Counted from the stretch's first letter, positions 11,110 through 22,109 are shown. The stretch is 64,000 nucleotides of DNA from Sphaerosporella brunnea (GCA_008704415.1 VXIS01000029.1:124001-188000); one strand, 5' to 3'. Notes: generated from the sequence alone by a model not told the origin. Translations and numbers: made by a program.

Positions 11110-12083
11110 ATGCCGCTCAAAGATACCGTCGTCGAAACTGTCAAGGCCGAAGCCGCCGGCGTGTCGGCCCTGACCAAACAGGCCATTGCATCGGGAACCT
11201 ACCTTTACCCGTTCAAGGGTCTCATCTACTTCTTTACGCACCGGCAGCTGTGGAAGCCGTTGATTTCCCGGCTCCTGCCATTGCTGTCGCTCAGCGTCGG
11301 CGTCGTGGTCCCCATGTTCCTGTTCACGTTCGTCTTCCAGCTCCGTGTAGTCAGAAGCGCGCTGACGCGCCTCGTTCTTGCATACTTCAGATACATGCCG
11401 CAGGCGTTCTTCCTGCAGTTCGTCAACGGCCCGCTCGCGTGGGTTTCTACGATCGCGCTTGTTCTGAGCGAGAGCGCAGCGATCATCTCCGCTTTGAGCA
11501 AGAACTTCCTGATCGAAGATGCGCTCGTGGATACGTTCGACCAGGTGTTGGTGTCCGAGAACATGACGGATCTCGTCAAGAACGGACGGGAACTCAAAAC
11601 CGGCAGTTCGCTGGGGAGGCTGATCAAGAAGCCCTTTGCCATTTTCTCGCCCCAGGCGGTTATCAGATACTTTTTGTATCTGCCGTTGAACTTCATTCCC
11701 GTGGTTGGGACTGCTGTGTTCTTGGTTGTGCAGGGTGGGTATCGTCCACTGCATATAGAGGGTGAATGAAGGCTGAGAGTAGTTGTGGGACAGGACGTGA
11801 GCAGGGACCCTCCTATCACAATCGGTACTTCCAGCTTAAATCATACACGAAGGCTCAGAAGGAGGCTTTCATTGAGCGAAACAACCCTGCGTACATCGCT
11901 TTCGGGACAGCGGCTACATTGCTTCAGTTAGTTCCCGGCCTCAGTATCTTGTTCTTGTATACGAACACTGTTGGCGCTGCGTTGTGGGCTGTTGATCTTG
12001 AGCGCAAGGGATTGGCCGGCCCAGGCGAGGATAAGACTGGGAATGAGCTTAGTGGAGGTGCTGCTAAGAAGAAAGAGTTGTAG
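11110..12083 (+). CDS. Rrt8/Lds-like EI24-domain membrane protein
   Basis: 304 aa from exons 11110-11734 and 11794-12083; the intron (59 bp, GTGGGT...CAG) joins FLVVQG to REQGPSYHNRYFQ in frame. Several hydrophobic segments are seen: around PLISRLLPLLSLSVGVVVPM, the AWVSTIALVLSESAAII block, YLPLNFIPVVGTAVFLVVQG and the C-terminal LLQLVPGLSILFLYTNTVGA. The family is the fungal EI24/Rrt8-Lds group; yeast members sit on lipid droplets and affect outer spore-wall assembly. A lipid-droplet or ER location is therefore expected but not shown by the sequence. In-frame ATGs from 11017 could add 31 residues; 11110 is preferred because homology begins near it and the upstream ATG run is a simple repeat. 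Confidence 0.8.
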
Positions 12084-13581
12084 GTGGGCGTTGGATTGCT
12101 GTTTTTGTCTGCCAGGTGATATGGTGTTCTGTTTACTCTCTTTGCTTTAGCCGGTGATTTAAGAGAGAGATGGTTGGGACAGCAGCCTGTTAATATCAAA
12201 ACTCGCGACATCAGAAAAAAATAATTTCACTTTATCAGCCACAGAGATAAATCGATTGAGGAGAGAGCAGTTTTGCCGTTGTCTTATATATACCACCTCT
12301 TGTTGTAAAGCTAGTTCACCACAAATGTGTTGCGACAACTACTTGCGGGGAGGGCCTGAGCGGACAACAGGTCCGGCAAGCTATCCAAGATGAAGAAAGC
12401 AAATTTTTGCTTTATCAGCGATATATCTTGTAATGCTGAGGAGGATAAACAGAAGTTCAAACATATACCACCTCTACTAGATAGAACTCCTGGCGGCATC
12501 AAATATGTCTGAGGCATACACCTACTACGACATGTGCAGAAGGGTAAATGCTGGAGTACCCGCTGGCGTTTATACAATAGAAATAAATGGTAGGCCAGGT
12601 TTCTTTGCCGAGAAAGAAAACGACAATAAACACCCAAGATATTGGTTTGTTGAAAGGATGGTCTGTTCTAGATATAAGCGCCTGGCACACCGTGACCTTG
12701 TTGTTACTGTTCAAGTTCTGACGGAAGTTTTAGGAAAGGATTGTTGTCTTCCCAGGCAAAGAGGTAGGTATCCCCATCGATAAGGTATTCTGGCTGTGCT
12801 GTCGTTTCTCTCTACATCGCCACGGACTTCCAATGTCTCACGCAAAGAATAGGATATGCACAACGCCTCTTGGGATATCTGGATGCACCCTGCGATGTGG
12901 GCCATAAAAGTTACAATACAGGTTGCTCTGGTTGGAGAAAGTCTAGTCGATAAGAGCTAACTTATGATGATGATGAATCGGACTTTAAAGGCAACAATAT
13001 ATGGTACTCCGCGCATTGGGGTCCACGCCCTCCCTGTAAATGATATTATCACGAATCGCCGGAATTCAACATCTCTTCGGAGCCCGAAACGTACAGACTG
13101 TATCTACCTGGAACAACTGGTCAACTCTACAAAGCAGGATGTATGGAATGCGATTGGAACCAATCACGCCAACGAAGTACTTTACCGTTCCAATATTCGC
13201 CCGGAAACCAAGACAAATGCGATTTTTTTTTTTTTTTTTCAATAGCACAACTCGGAAAAGCTATAACAAATACGTTCCAGCCACGACTGCAACTGGCAGA
13301 GCTTTTGAGTTTTTTGAAAGCATCACAAAGCATATCCATGAATTTGTTACCAAAGCATACAGAAAGCAGTCTGTCTTGATCGTTTACAGTGTCTATTTTT
13401 GAAGGGACTATTATCCGCGGAAAGTGTACGACTGCCAGAAGGGTGGGAGAAGGAAATTCGACAAAATGGGAAACAGCGAAGAAAGAAGGTACCAATATAT
13501 GTTGTTGCTATCCCGAGAGGGAGCCCCCAAGCCAGTAAAAGACCTTCCGAAGGCAAAGAGTATCGCCGCCCATTTGCATTC
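12084..13581. other. Intergenic with low-complexity tract; possible small frame
   Basis: Contains two related blocks (12217-12300 and 12403-12480) sharing TTTATCAGC and ATATACCACCTCT, and a run of about 18 T near 13222-13239. A 92-codon plus frame at 12505-12783 starts with ATG but matches no family that I recognise. A WW-like string (LPEGWEKEIRQNGK) near 13430 is too short to call. Confidence 0.4.
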
Positions 13582-14862
13582 CTATTTCTGCTCGTATTCA
13601 ACACTGGCGAAAATGAACGCCGCAACACCCTTCGGATCATTCGTTTGGAGCGGCACCCCGACATAGTACTGTAAAGGGTTAACCGGAACCCAACTTCCTG
13701 GCAGAGAGGAGCAGCTCACATCATAATCACCCGCGCCATCCAAACTACCCACCTTCACGGTGCCCTCCCAATCCAATGTCCCATCCTCATTCGTCACCAC
13801 AAATGCCTCAAGCATGTACTCATATGCTTTCTCAGCAGCCTCAACGAAACCTCCTTTCTTATCCAGAAACCCCACTCTCACACCCTTCAGCAGGGAGTAC
13901 ACAAACATCGCAGTGCCCGAGCTCTCGATGTAATTCTTCGCCCTTCCCGGTTGATCCATTACCAGCCACCACCCTCCGGTCACCGGATCTGCTGCGGCCA
14001 CCACCGCAGGCATCAAGGCTTTAAAGTAACCCAGAATAATTGCGTACCCAGGATGGGACTTAGGAAAGTAGTCTAAGACATCAAGGAGGGCCATGGTGTA
14101 CCATCCCATTGCGCGAATCCACTCGTGAGGCGAGGCGCCAGTGATATGGTCCGCCCACACCGCCACATGGGAGGCGTCGTATCCGTGATCGAGAAGACCG
14201 GAGGTGCGGTTCAAGGCGTGAATCTGAAGGTCTGTAAATTGGAGGACAATATCTGACAAGGCTGTCAAGTTTGTGGGGGCGAAGAGAGCGGTATGTTGCG
14301 CGAAGAAGGGGAGTGCCATGTATTGCCCGTCGAGCCACATTTGGTTGGGGTATTTCAGTTTGTGCCAAAAGCCGCCTGTGCAACAAAGCCATCAGCTTCT
14401 AAACTCCCCCCCCCCCCCCCCCTTTTTTTTCGCAAGGGTGTCCAAACCATCTTTATTCCTGGGCTGCGTGTTCAATTGGTTCCGCAATGTGTTCGCCGCA
14501 GTTTTATACTTCGCTTCACCCGTCTTTAGCCAAAGGTAGAGGAACTCCTGTCCAAGTCTCAGATCATCCAAGATGTAGTCCGATAGACTGTAGTCTAGAA
14601 GCTTGCCGGCAGAGTCGATGATGTTGTCAACTCCCCATTTTTGATAGGCGTAGTACTTGGAGTCCCCGGTGGCGTTGTAGACCATCTCCAAGGCTCGTTC
14701 TATAACGCCATGTTGATAATCAGTTTTGGGGGCGCCTGAAGCGTCGAGGCCGAGAGTTGTGTTGCGCGCAATGACGGAGTCGGCCATAAGCACTGAGTAG
14801 GGCTTTGCTGCCACCGAGAGGGCGGCGAATGTACAGAGCGACCCCAAGATTCGGAGGGCCAT
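13582..14862 (-). CDS. Secreted GH105 unsaturated rhamnogalacturonyl hydrolase
   Basis: 402 aa from exons 14862-14448 and 14375-13582. Signal peptide about 1-19 (MALRILGSLCTFAALSVAA). The exon join reads NKDG|GFWHKLKYPNQMWLDGQYM; MWLDG holds the Asp that acts as general acid/base in GH105/GH88 enzymes. Further family blocks are WADHITGASPHEWIRAMGWY, KNYIESSGTAMFVYSLLKG and the C-terminal GSWVPVNPLQYYVGVPLQTN. It should hydrate and remove the unsaturated galacturonyl residue left by rhamnogalacturonan lyases, outside the cell, in pectin breakdown. Length fits the family. The 72-bp intron holds a run of about 19 C and 8 T (plus strand), which on the coding strand lies shortly after the donor. 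Confidence 0.87.
14407..14430. repeat. Poly-C/poly-T homopolymer in GH105 intron
   Basis: A run of about 17-19 C then 8 T on the plus strand, wholly within the single intron. Confidence 0.9.
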
Positions 14863-15540
14863 TGCGGTGTCGAGCCTACACATTCTAAAAGGTCTACCTG
14901 AAGAGCGCTTTTTATCTTATGAATCCTGAGATGTCGGTCGAATTGGACTCAATCCGAGATTGATTGCTCTGCCGCTCCCCTGAATCTCGGGATAATTAGA
15001 ATGCACAGCCCCAGCTTTGCCCAGCGCATAAGCACCTCAGTGTAGGGATCTTAATCTGGGTAGAAGGCCCGCTTGGACGGTTGATCCCGGGCCTGCATGC
15101 AGGCAAAAGGAAAAAGCCGAGAAATACTGCGTGTCCCATGGGAAAGACCGGGTTTCTGATGGCCGTTAACGGGAGCCATATTGTACCGGCACACCGATAA
15201 ATGCATTTCTTGCCCTACTATTGTTGCGGGAATCTAGAACGGGTGGTGGAGATCAAGATCGACATACTCAGTGTTTGCGGGGAAGATACCCTGTAAAAGG
15301 AAGCTCTTGAAGCCGAAGGTCGGTGACCCGGAATGGGTGCACTGGGGGCGGTGGCCATTGATGCTGAAGTGTTTGTGGTGACCCGAAGCTAGACACTGAA
15401 TAGATGAGGCCTTCACAAATAGCTCTACAAACCAAACCTGCGTCTTTTCGAACGGCCGATATCGCGACGCACATGGTCTTTATATAAGAAGTAATTTATG
15501 GTAACGTTTCTCCTAATTTAGCGCAGCACAGCTTCAAGAT
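14863..15540. other. Intergenic, nothing recognised
   Basis: 5' flank of the GH105 gene up to the MITE. No supported gene. Confidence 0.5.
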
Positions 15541-15542
15541 AA

Positions 15543-15688
15543 TAGGGCCGCTCAGACAGGCATTTATATTTTTTTCGACGTTTCTGGATTTAAGGCCAGT
15601 TTCGGCGTCAAATGGCTTACAGACATCGATAAACAACCGGTTGAAAATTCGGATATCCAAGTCAAAAACGCCCGTCTGAGCGGCCCTA
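15543..15688. mobile_element. MITE with about 25-bp terminal inverted repeats and TA duplication
   Basis: 142 bp (15545-15686) bounded by inverted repeats GGGCCGCTCAGACAGGCATT (left) and GGGCCGCTCAGACGGGCGTT (right, reverse complement), continuing imperfectly into T-rich sequence. Both ends abut TA (15543-44 and 15687-88), the target duplication of Tc1/mariner-type transposases. There is no coding capacity, so it must have been mobilised in trans. Confidence 0.82.
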
Positions 15689-16464
15689 ATATGCTTCTGT
15701 TTGCCGAGCGTTACACCTTCCCTCACTCTCGCTCACTCATCGTCGCCCACCCCAACCCGCAAAACCTCCCTCTCCATATCCCCTCACATCTTCGAGCTCT
15801 TTAACCGGACCCCACGCAGTAATAGGACACCGCCGACAGCGGCCATGTCCACATTGAAATTTACTCTCTCGCCCCTGAGTTACACGTCCAACAAATTCTT
15901 GCCATTTTCAGTTTCCAACATCTGCTCATGTTTTTTAACTTTAAGAAGATGGGTACCGAGAGGGCAGTGCGTCTTTGTACAGAGATGCTGTGCTTTGAAA
16001 GCAAGGGGGAGAATGCAAAGCACAAGTGGCTATGTAATGAAATAGGGCTCATGGTCTGGAGTTGATTCGAGATGAACTAAAGGTAAACTTTGATATAAGG
16101 GAAACGTTGTAAGTATAAGGAATTGGCGAACCAACCGTTTCTGGTGGACTGTGCTACTCAAAGAGGGATCTGGGCAACTTCACAAGGCCACCAATCATCC
16201 AGGAAGCATGAGAAGCGGAAAATTAGAAATTGAATACTATCCCGCGTACCAAAATGGCCAAGAGCATCCCACTTCTAACTCCAAAATTGTTACTACTTTT
16301 AGCAACGCTTCACATATTTCGGCAAAAACGTATCCCGCTCTGTTCTCAGCCCACCATGGCTACACGCAACACACTCCCCAACCACCCACTTCTTTGAAAT
16401 CCCCAAGAACCTCTTCAACAAAACCCCCGCTCGTGTTGGCAAATCTGAGGATCCTTCAAACACC
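15689..16464. other. Intergenic, nothing recognised
   Basis: Open frames here lack family similarity and overlap on both strands. Confidence 0.4.
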
Positions 16465-16905
16465 TCAAGCTCTCCCCACTTGCACCATTTTCTCAAAAGC
16501 CAACTGCGGCTCCGCAGTGATTTTGCACCTCACAGCACCCGTGTTTTTCAACCACTCGTCCAAGGAGTTCGGATACAGGTAAGAACTCAGCGAGATTCTC
16601 CCGAATGGATTAGCTCGCCAGGGGTTTTGTAGTGAGAAAGGCACCGGCTGAGAGGGGTGTGGGAGGCGGTGGACGACAAAATACCACTCCATGGGGATGT
16701 AGCCATACAGACAGTGCTCAGGCACCACAGACCATTGGGTCAGTCCCTCACGGCGCATCTTGGTGAAGATGTACTCCTGGCTCCGATCCTGTGCGAGCGG
16801 AGATAGCGAAAAGTAAGCCTGCGGCAGAGCACCCTGGTACACCGGAAGCGAGCGATAGGGCGCCCAGATTTCGTAAACGACGAAGGGAAACGAGCCTGGG
16901 GGCAT
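16465..16905 (-). CDS. Hypothetical protein, possibly partial
   Basis: A 146-codon frame from ATG at 16905 (the frame stays open to about 16962 but without an earlier ATG). It is rich in aromatic residues and proline (for example YEIWAPYRSLPVYQG, MEWYFVVHRLP) and has no recognised domain or signal peptide. Composition is unlike the shadow frames around it, which is the only support. It may be one exon of a longer gene, or decayed sequence. Confidence 0.3.
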   Translation of the reverse strand: MPPGSFPFVVYEIWAPYRSLPVYQGALPQAYFSLSPLAQDRSQEYIFTKMRREGLTQWSVVPEHCLYGYIPMEWYFVVHRLPHPSQPVPFSLQNPWRANPFGRISLSSYLYPNSLDEWLKNTGAVRCKITAEPQLAFEKMVQVGRA

Positions 16906-17372
16906 AAGGTAGCGGTACACCGACCTCAGGAGGGATGAGCAGGAGGCAATGTGTTGAGACAATCCCCCTGACTGTCTCGCCTAAGGCGAGCGTTGCTTCT
17001 TTCCCGCATTGCTCGTGGAGCGGTGGGAGGATTGAGGGCGGTGAGGGGTGTAGAGACGTTACACTCGTTTGAAACTTCAGTGGTGGAGAAGCGAATCTGC
17101 TCGGACTATGTGGTCATCAGTAGGCTGGAGTTTTGGGAAGTGCGTCGTAGTGTTTCCCTGAGCGGAGGCCAGGAACCGTTGGTGAGGACAGTCCATATTC
17201 GGATGAATAATGAGAATGAGTGTGAGAGATCATGTGATAACTTTTCGAGATGAGATGGTGAAGTAAGCCACCCAGGAGTGACGATAAGAACAAAGAAGAT
17301 GGGAGGAAGGGCCCGTTTTAAAGGAGGAAACGGTGTTAAGCTTTGGACAGAGAATGATATGACTTGTACAGC
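16906..17372. other. Intergenic, nothing recognised
   Basis: No supported gene or repeat. Confidence 0.4.
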
Positions 17373-17565
17373 CGTGTGGCGGCCACACAGCGTGCAGTCA
17401 TTATTACAGCGCCACTTAATGTAAAGTCATATGTACGTTGCAGGGCGTATGTGTGAAACACGGCGCAGTAAAGTAAGGGGAGGAGTGGGTTGGGGTTGAG
17501 CCTCCGGAAAACGCCACCGGTAAACACCATGGGCAAACGCCACACCAACTGCATTATATAGATGA
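17373..17565 (+). repeat. Orphan copy of the CBM14 copy-2 upstream region
   Basis: Shares with 1535-1810, in the same order and orientation, the GTGTGGC-GCCACAC palindrome, GTCATATGTACGTTGCAG, GCCTCCGGAAAAC and CGCCACACCAAC blocks. No CBM14 reading frame follows on the plus strand, so the copy appears to have lost, or never had, its gene. Confidence 0.65.
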
Positions 17566-18086
17566 GCATGTGTTTTGACTTCTGCTCCAATCCGTAAGTC
17601 ATATCGACGAGCGGATTAGGTGAAGGCAAGCTTAGCGTTTCTGCGCCCAGATTTCTACAGTCGAAACCAAACGAAAAGATGAAGCGAGATCGCTGGATAG
17701 CTGCACGTGATGGACTGTGAATGCATGGTTGGAGGTACCGCTGATGGTATGGAGAAGGAGGAGGAGGAGGAGGAGGAGGAGGAGGAGAGAGTGCTGCAAG
17801 AAGCGAGTACTAGTGGGAGCCATCTTCATTGATTTTTATTTTATTTTATTTTAATTGATGAGGTGTTGAAGGAAGCACGTCACCGCTGATCACTCGATAT
17901 TCTCCAATCCGAGTTGGACCTCAAACACGCCGCCGCACGCCGCCGCCACCTTCCACTTCAACCCGCTGCCACCCCTCCCGTCTGGCCCCATTCATCTCAT
18001 TAGCTTCGACGCGTCCGCCGCCTGAACCGTTACACCTCCAATACCGGCACAATCGACGACATAAGCCAGGGCCATATCACGACAAA
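17566..18086. other. Intergenic with (AGG)n and (TTTTA)n simple repeats
   Basis: A trinucleotide run (about 10 AGG units, 17757-17788) and a TTTTA run near 17836-17853. A minus-strand frame across the AGG run codes only polyleucine and is not called. Confidence 0.6.
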
Positions 18087-19875
18087 ATGCACCCCGAGCC
18101 AGGTGTTTATTGGGCCACTCTCCCTCTCCCGCCTCATCCTCCGACGCATTCCGATACCCCACCACGCGAGCGGTCCTCTGCCCCTTCTCCACGCGGACCC
18201 GTCGCAGGTGGTGCCGCATCTCGTGGCCAATCGAGCTCTTCAACCGATGCGCTTACCCTTGCCGTGATCGAGAACATGTCGCTCAAGCAGCTGGCGAACG
18301 TTTGCACCGTCATGCCTCGTCGCGGCGGACACATCATCGCCACGTACAGCGTCTGCCCCGAGACCTGCAAGGAAATCTTGGACGGTATTGTTCTGGCTGT
18401 CGACGTTGTGGCGGAAATAACGTTTTTTCCGAAATCGGAAACCACCTTGCTTCCCCCCGGGGCGACGTTTATCTCTGAAGAAACTTCACCACTTATCCGA
18501 AGGTTCGATAGCTTGGATGGTATTGTCTCTTTCCAGGCTCTCCATGAGGAACTTCTGGCTTCTTATGCTAGAAACGATCATCCGAAAGACATTCCCAGAA
18601 AGAGGCCCGCCAAACGGATCGTTGCTCTCTGCAAGGCCAGCATCGTTTGGAACAAAAACGGAATCGTCATCGCTGCCCTCCCTAAGAGCGGACTTAAAAC
18701 CTTGGATCACCTAATTGCCGCCAGTCAGGACCTCACAGGCTGGCCGCTCAAAGACGACGCATATCTATCCAAAGACGACTCAGATGCATCGGAAACCGAC
18801 AACAGAGAGCAGTTGTTTGTTTCCGAGTTCGTCGAGGCTTTTAGCAAATCTCAGGATGTCTTGTCATTTCGTGGAGTGAACGATGGTCAAGAGGGGTGTG
18901 AGAGTGAGCTACGCCGTAGGACTATTCCTTGCGTCCATGCTCCTCGATTTACCTCCTCATTTGTGACGTGCGAGGGATGTGAAAACTGTAAGGGACTGGG
19001 CACTAGCTCGGCGGTGGGTACCGCCAACAAGGACTTGGTGACCCTTAAGAAACTAGAGGAGCGAAACCCTGGGTATGCACCTTGAGTAACTTCCACTTTC
19101 GTTCTTACAAAATCACTAACAATGCCCAAGCATCATGCAAAAGATCATCATTGGCGGAAATGCCAGGGTTAACATCGAACGCGGGTTTCTGCGTTGCAAC
19201 TGGCCCCAGTTCCAGATCGCTGAGCAGTATGGAGATGTGCCGGTCCCGGCCATTGAGTATCCTAATATCAAATTTTCACACTGGAGGATTTTCGAGCACT
19301 GGAGTAATGTCGTTTCAATGGCTGCTCGGTCCCCTGGTTGGGCCCTCGTTCTCGCAGCTTGCATGTACGCGCTTGCCAAGACACCAGACGACGCTGCGAC
19401 CGCGGTCTACTCTGCCCAGCGCACCCTCATTGATGCCGTGAGTGCCTTGAAACCCCTCCAGCCCGAGCAGACGGGAGCCTTGGAGGTATGGAAAGGCATC
19501 AACTCTGTTTGGGAGACGATGGGGCGCGACATTGCCCTTTACGTTGCCGTGCACATCGAGAAGCACTACCAGGCCTACTTTGAGCTGTGGGAAAACGATG
19601 CCGAGGCCAGGGCGAAGCGCGAGAAGTACTGCGGTGAACTGGAGGCCGGCGTTTGCAAGCGTGCCTTCGAGACTGAGAGCGCGCGCTGGAGATTCGGAAC
19701 TGAGGTTCGCATCTTGAAAACGGAGCTTGGAATGAGCTCGCGCGCTCTCATCCCGTTCCAGGGCCTGGGAGGCGGAATCACCTGGAAGGATGAGGGATAT
19801 GGCTTTTACAGGAAGACCTTTAAGGATGACCTCGACGCTTCTAAAACACCTAAGCTCCCGAACACTTCTTGTTGA
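18087..19875 (+). CDS. Conserved-looking hypothetical protein, 576 aa, Cys/His cluster
   Basis: Exons 18087-19072 and 19131-19875 join in frame across a 58-bp intron (GTATGC donor, CACTAAC branch site, AAG acceptor), removing a stop that would otherwise split it. The N-terminal 50 residues are Pro/Ser-rich. A Cys/His cluster near residues 284-305 (C-x-H ... CEGCENCKG) could bind a metal. The C-terminal half is helical and charged, with no membrane segment or signal peptide. I do not recognise the family. The acceptor AAG is less common than CAG, so the join is probable rather than certain; the alternative is two adjacent genes, the second starting at 19135. Confidence 0.6.
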
Positions 19876-20246
19876 GGAGGGCATTATCGGTGTTGTTTTC
19901 ATGGTCATTTTGGTGTTGGATTTCTAAGCATGTTTTCTGGCGATTTGGGGAGACATGTAACTTAGGCTTCTTTCATAATTGACTTACTGCCCTCCCTCTG
20001 AGTACGAGCTGAATATGTGCAGGACCTTTTTGGGTGATTCAGTGTCTGGGAAACTTGAGTTTTTTCTGTAGATTGTAGACTGCTCGAGCACAAAAGTTGG
20101 GATATACCTAGATTGGTAAAGAACGGGAAAAACATGCGACGTAAAGCTCTAACCACAGTCTCTCACTCGATGCAGCAGTGCAGCTTATCTCCCCGGGCGC
20201 TGACGTCACCCCAGCTCAACAACCCCGCGATCCCTCACAACCCACC
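19876..20246. other. Intergenic, nothing recognised
   Basis: Terminator of the hypothetical gene and promoter of the FAD-type gene; no motif stands out. Confidence 0.5.
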
Positions 20247-22085
20247 ATGATAACTGCCGTTGTAACCGCCATCGCCATAACCCAGCGCGAAGCGCGGCGC
20301 CAGCAAGCAGAGAAGGAAGCGGAGGCCGCAGCGGCCGCAAAAAAGTCTGTTCTCGTCGTCGGCGGCGGGATCAGCGGGTTGCTGGTGGGCTTGTTTTGCA
20401 GGCAGCAGGGGTTTGCCGTTACGGTTGCGGACCGGAAGGGGGCGGGAGAGTTTTTGGAGGGGGATTGGGGGGAGGGGGTGGTTTGGGTGCCGAGGAGCGC
20501 GGGGAGGGTGTTGCGCGGGGTGCATGAGCGGATGGGGGCGGAGATGAGGGAGCGGGCTTGTGGGGTTGATGTTTGTTCCCCTTTGCTTTGCCGTTTGGGG
20601 TGGGCTAATGGGAGAAAGACACTGAGATATCGAAAACACCGAAGCGGCCGCGAGGTGTGTGCGAGCAAGCTGCGGGACACGCTCCTCTTTGCGGCCTCGG
20701 ATTTTCACGCTCTGCTGAGGGACTTTACGACTGCGGAGCTGAAGCTGGAGACCGAGATTGTGGCGTATCGTGATGGCGCCGAAGACCTCGACGGCCCTCT
20801 GCCGCAGGGAAGGCCGTATGCGCTCACAAACAAGGGGGAGAAGATCTACGCCGACTGTATCGTTGTGTGTGATGGCGACGAGGGCCAGGGGAGGGCGCAT
20901 GTGCTTGCCAGCCAGGGTATAACAGAGTTGCCAGAGATCGATACGCAGTGGAACCAAAGCACCGGCTCTATCTTGGCCGAGGGGTTGTTAGGGAACGACA
21001 AAGCCGCGGCGCTGCTGCAAGGCGGAGACGCAGCGGATATGTGGGTAGGCCCCGACGCCTACGTCTTCACGCTCGTGGTGGGGGATGGGGAGGAGGTAAT
21101 CTTCCTTTCGCACGACCTGGACGCGGAAAACGAGGGGGAGCTGGAGCTGTCCGATCTTCTCGCAGGCTGGAACCCGGCGTTGTCCAGCCCCCTCACCACG
21201 CCCTCCCCGGACACACTTATCACCAGCAAGCGTCTTACAATCCGCCAAAAGCCGCCCTCTCTCGTATCAAGGAAGAGTCGGAAGCTGCTATTGTTTGGAA
21301 AAAATTGCTTCACCTTCCCCCCGCACTCGCCGCACCTGGAATGGTGCTACCACGTCGAAGCCGCTGCGACCCTCGCTGTGTGTCTCAGGAAAGCCGCCTC
21401 TGTGCCCCTCGGGCTGGAGGTGTACTCGCGGCTTACGGCGTTGCGGTGGAAGGAGGCGATGGAGATGGCGCAGGAGAGGTTTAACACTGTTACTGCGGCG
21501 GCGGCGGAGGCGGAGCTGGAGGCGGCAGATTTGTTGTGGGAGGTGGAACCGGGAGACGGAGAGAAGGGCGCTTGGTGGGAATATGATGCGGAGGCTGTCG
21601 CCGAGAAGAATTTCGATGCTGTCATTGAGTTGCTGACTCAGGAGCTGCTGGGGAAGCAGAGGGCTATGGCGGAGGAGCAGGCGAGGGCTGTGGAGGAGGA
21701 GAGGAAGAGGATGGAGGGGGAGCAGAAGAAGGCTGAAGAAGGGCTGAGTGAGGAACCGGAGGAGGGTGAGAGCGAGGAAGGAGTGGTGGAAGAGAAAAAT
21801 ATTGGAGAAAATAGGAATGCCGGTTTGGGGACAAAAGAGGAGGATGAGAAAAAGAAAGAGGCAGAGCAGGTGGAGGCAGCTCCAAAGACCACCCACGGAA
21901 ACCCACCGGAAAACGAAGCCAACGCAGGAGAAGGTATGCTACTGGCCGACGAAGACGAGGACGAAGACGGAGGCATTCCTGTAGAGGAGGTGGTTTGCAG
22001 TAAACCCAAAGATTCAGAGAGAACTGGGGATTCCGCAGCACGGACTAGAACCGAAGTTGAAGTTAGGAACGGGGCCAAGCATTGA
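20247..22085 (+). CDS. FAD-binding monooxygenase-like protein with acidic tail
   Basis: 612 aa, intronless. The start at 20247 has the context CCCACCATG; the frame is open further upstream but without an ATG. A Rossmann FAD site, SVLVVGGGISGLLVGLF, lies at residues about 34-50, and VTVADRK ends the first beta-alpha-beta unit. Layout resembles salicylate-hydroxylase-like flavoprotein monooxygenases. However, the usual second FAD motif GDAAH before PPHxGQG is not seen: the corresponding place reads FGKNCFTFPPHSPHLEW. Residues from about 430 to the end are a Glu/Lys-rich charged, probably coiled or disordered tail with a run of acidic residues (DEDEDEDGG), foreign to that family. It may bind FAD poorly or have a non-enzymatic role; this is inference. 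Confidence 0.65.
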   Translation: MITAVVTAIAITQREARRQQAEKEAEAAAAAKKSVLVVGGGISGLLVGLFCRQQGFAVTVADRKGAGEFLEGDWGEGVVWVPRSAGRVLRGVHERMGAEMRERACGVDVCSPLLCRLGWANGRKTLRYRKHRSGREVCASKLRDTLLFAASDFHALLRDFTTAELKLETEIVAYRDGAEDLDGPLPQGRPYALTNKGEKIYADCIVVCDGDEGQGRAHVLASQGITELPEIDTQWNQSTGSILAEGLLGNDKAAALLQGGDAADMWVGPDAYVFTLVVGDGEEVIFLSHDLDAENEGELELSDLLAGWNPALSSPLTTPSPDTLITSKRLTIRQKPPSLVSRKSRKLLLFGKNCFTFPPHSPHLEWCYHVEAAATLAVCLRKAASVPLGLEVYSRLTALRWKEAMEMAQERFNTVTAAAAEAELEAADLLWEVEPGDGEKGAWWEYDAEAVAEKNFDAVIELLTQELLGKQRAMAEEQARAVEEERKRMEGEQKKAEEGLSEEPEEGESEEGVVEEKNIGENRNAGLGTKEEDEKKKEAEQVEAAPKTTHGNPPENEANAGEGMLLADEDEDEDGGIPVEEVVCSKPKDSERTGDSAARTRTEVEVRNGAKH

Positions 22086-22109
22086 TACCATGTAATTTGG
22101 AATGATAAT

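Noticed and set aside
13424..13520. WW-domain-like string LPEGWEKEIRQNGK
   Set aside because: Only the first half of a WW motif is present, the second Trp-Pro half is absent, and the frame runs antisense into the GH105 3' end.
17632..17829. Polyleucine protein on the minus strand
   Set aside because: It is a translation of the (AGG)n microsatellite with no further support.
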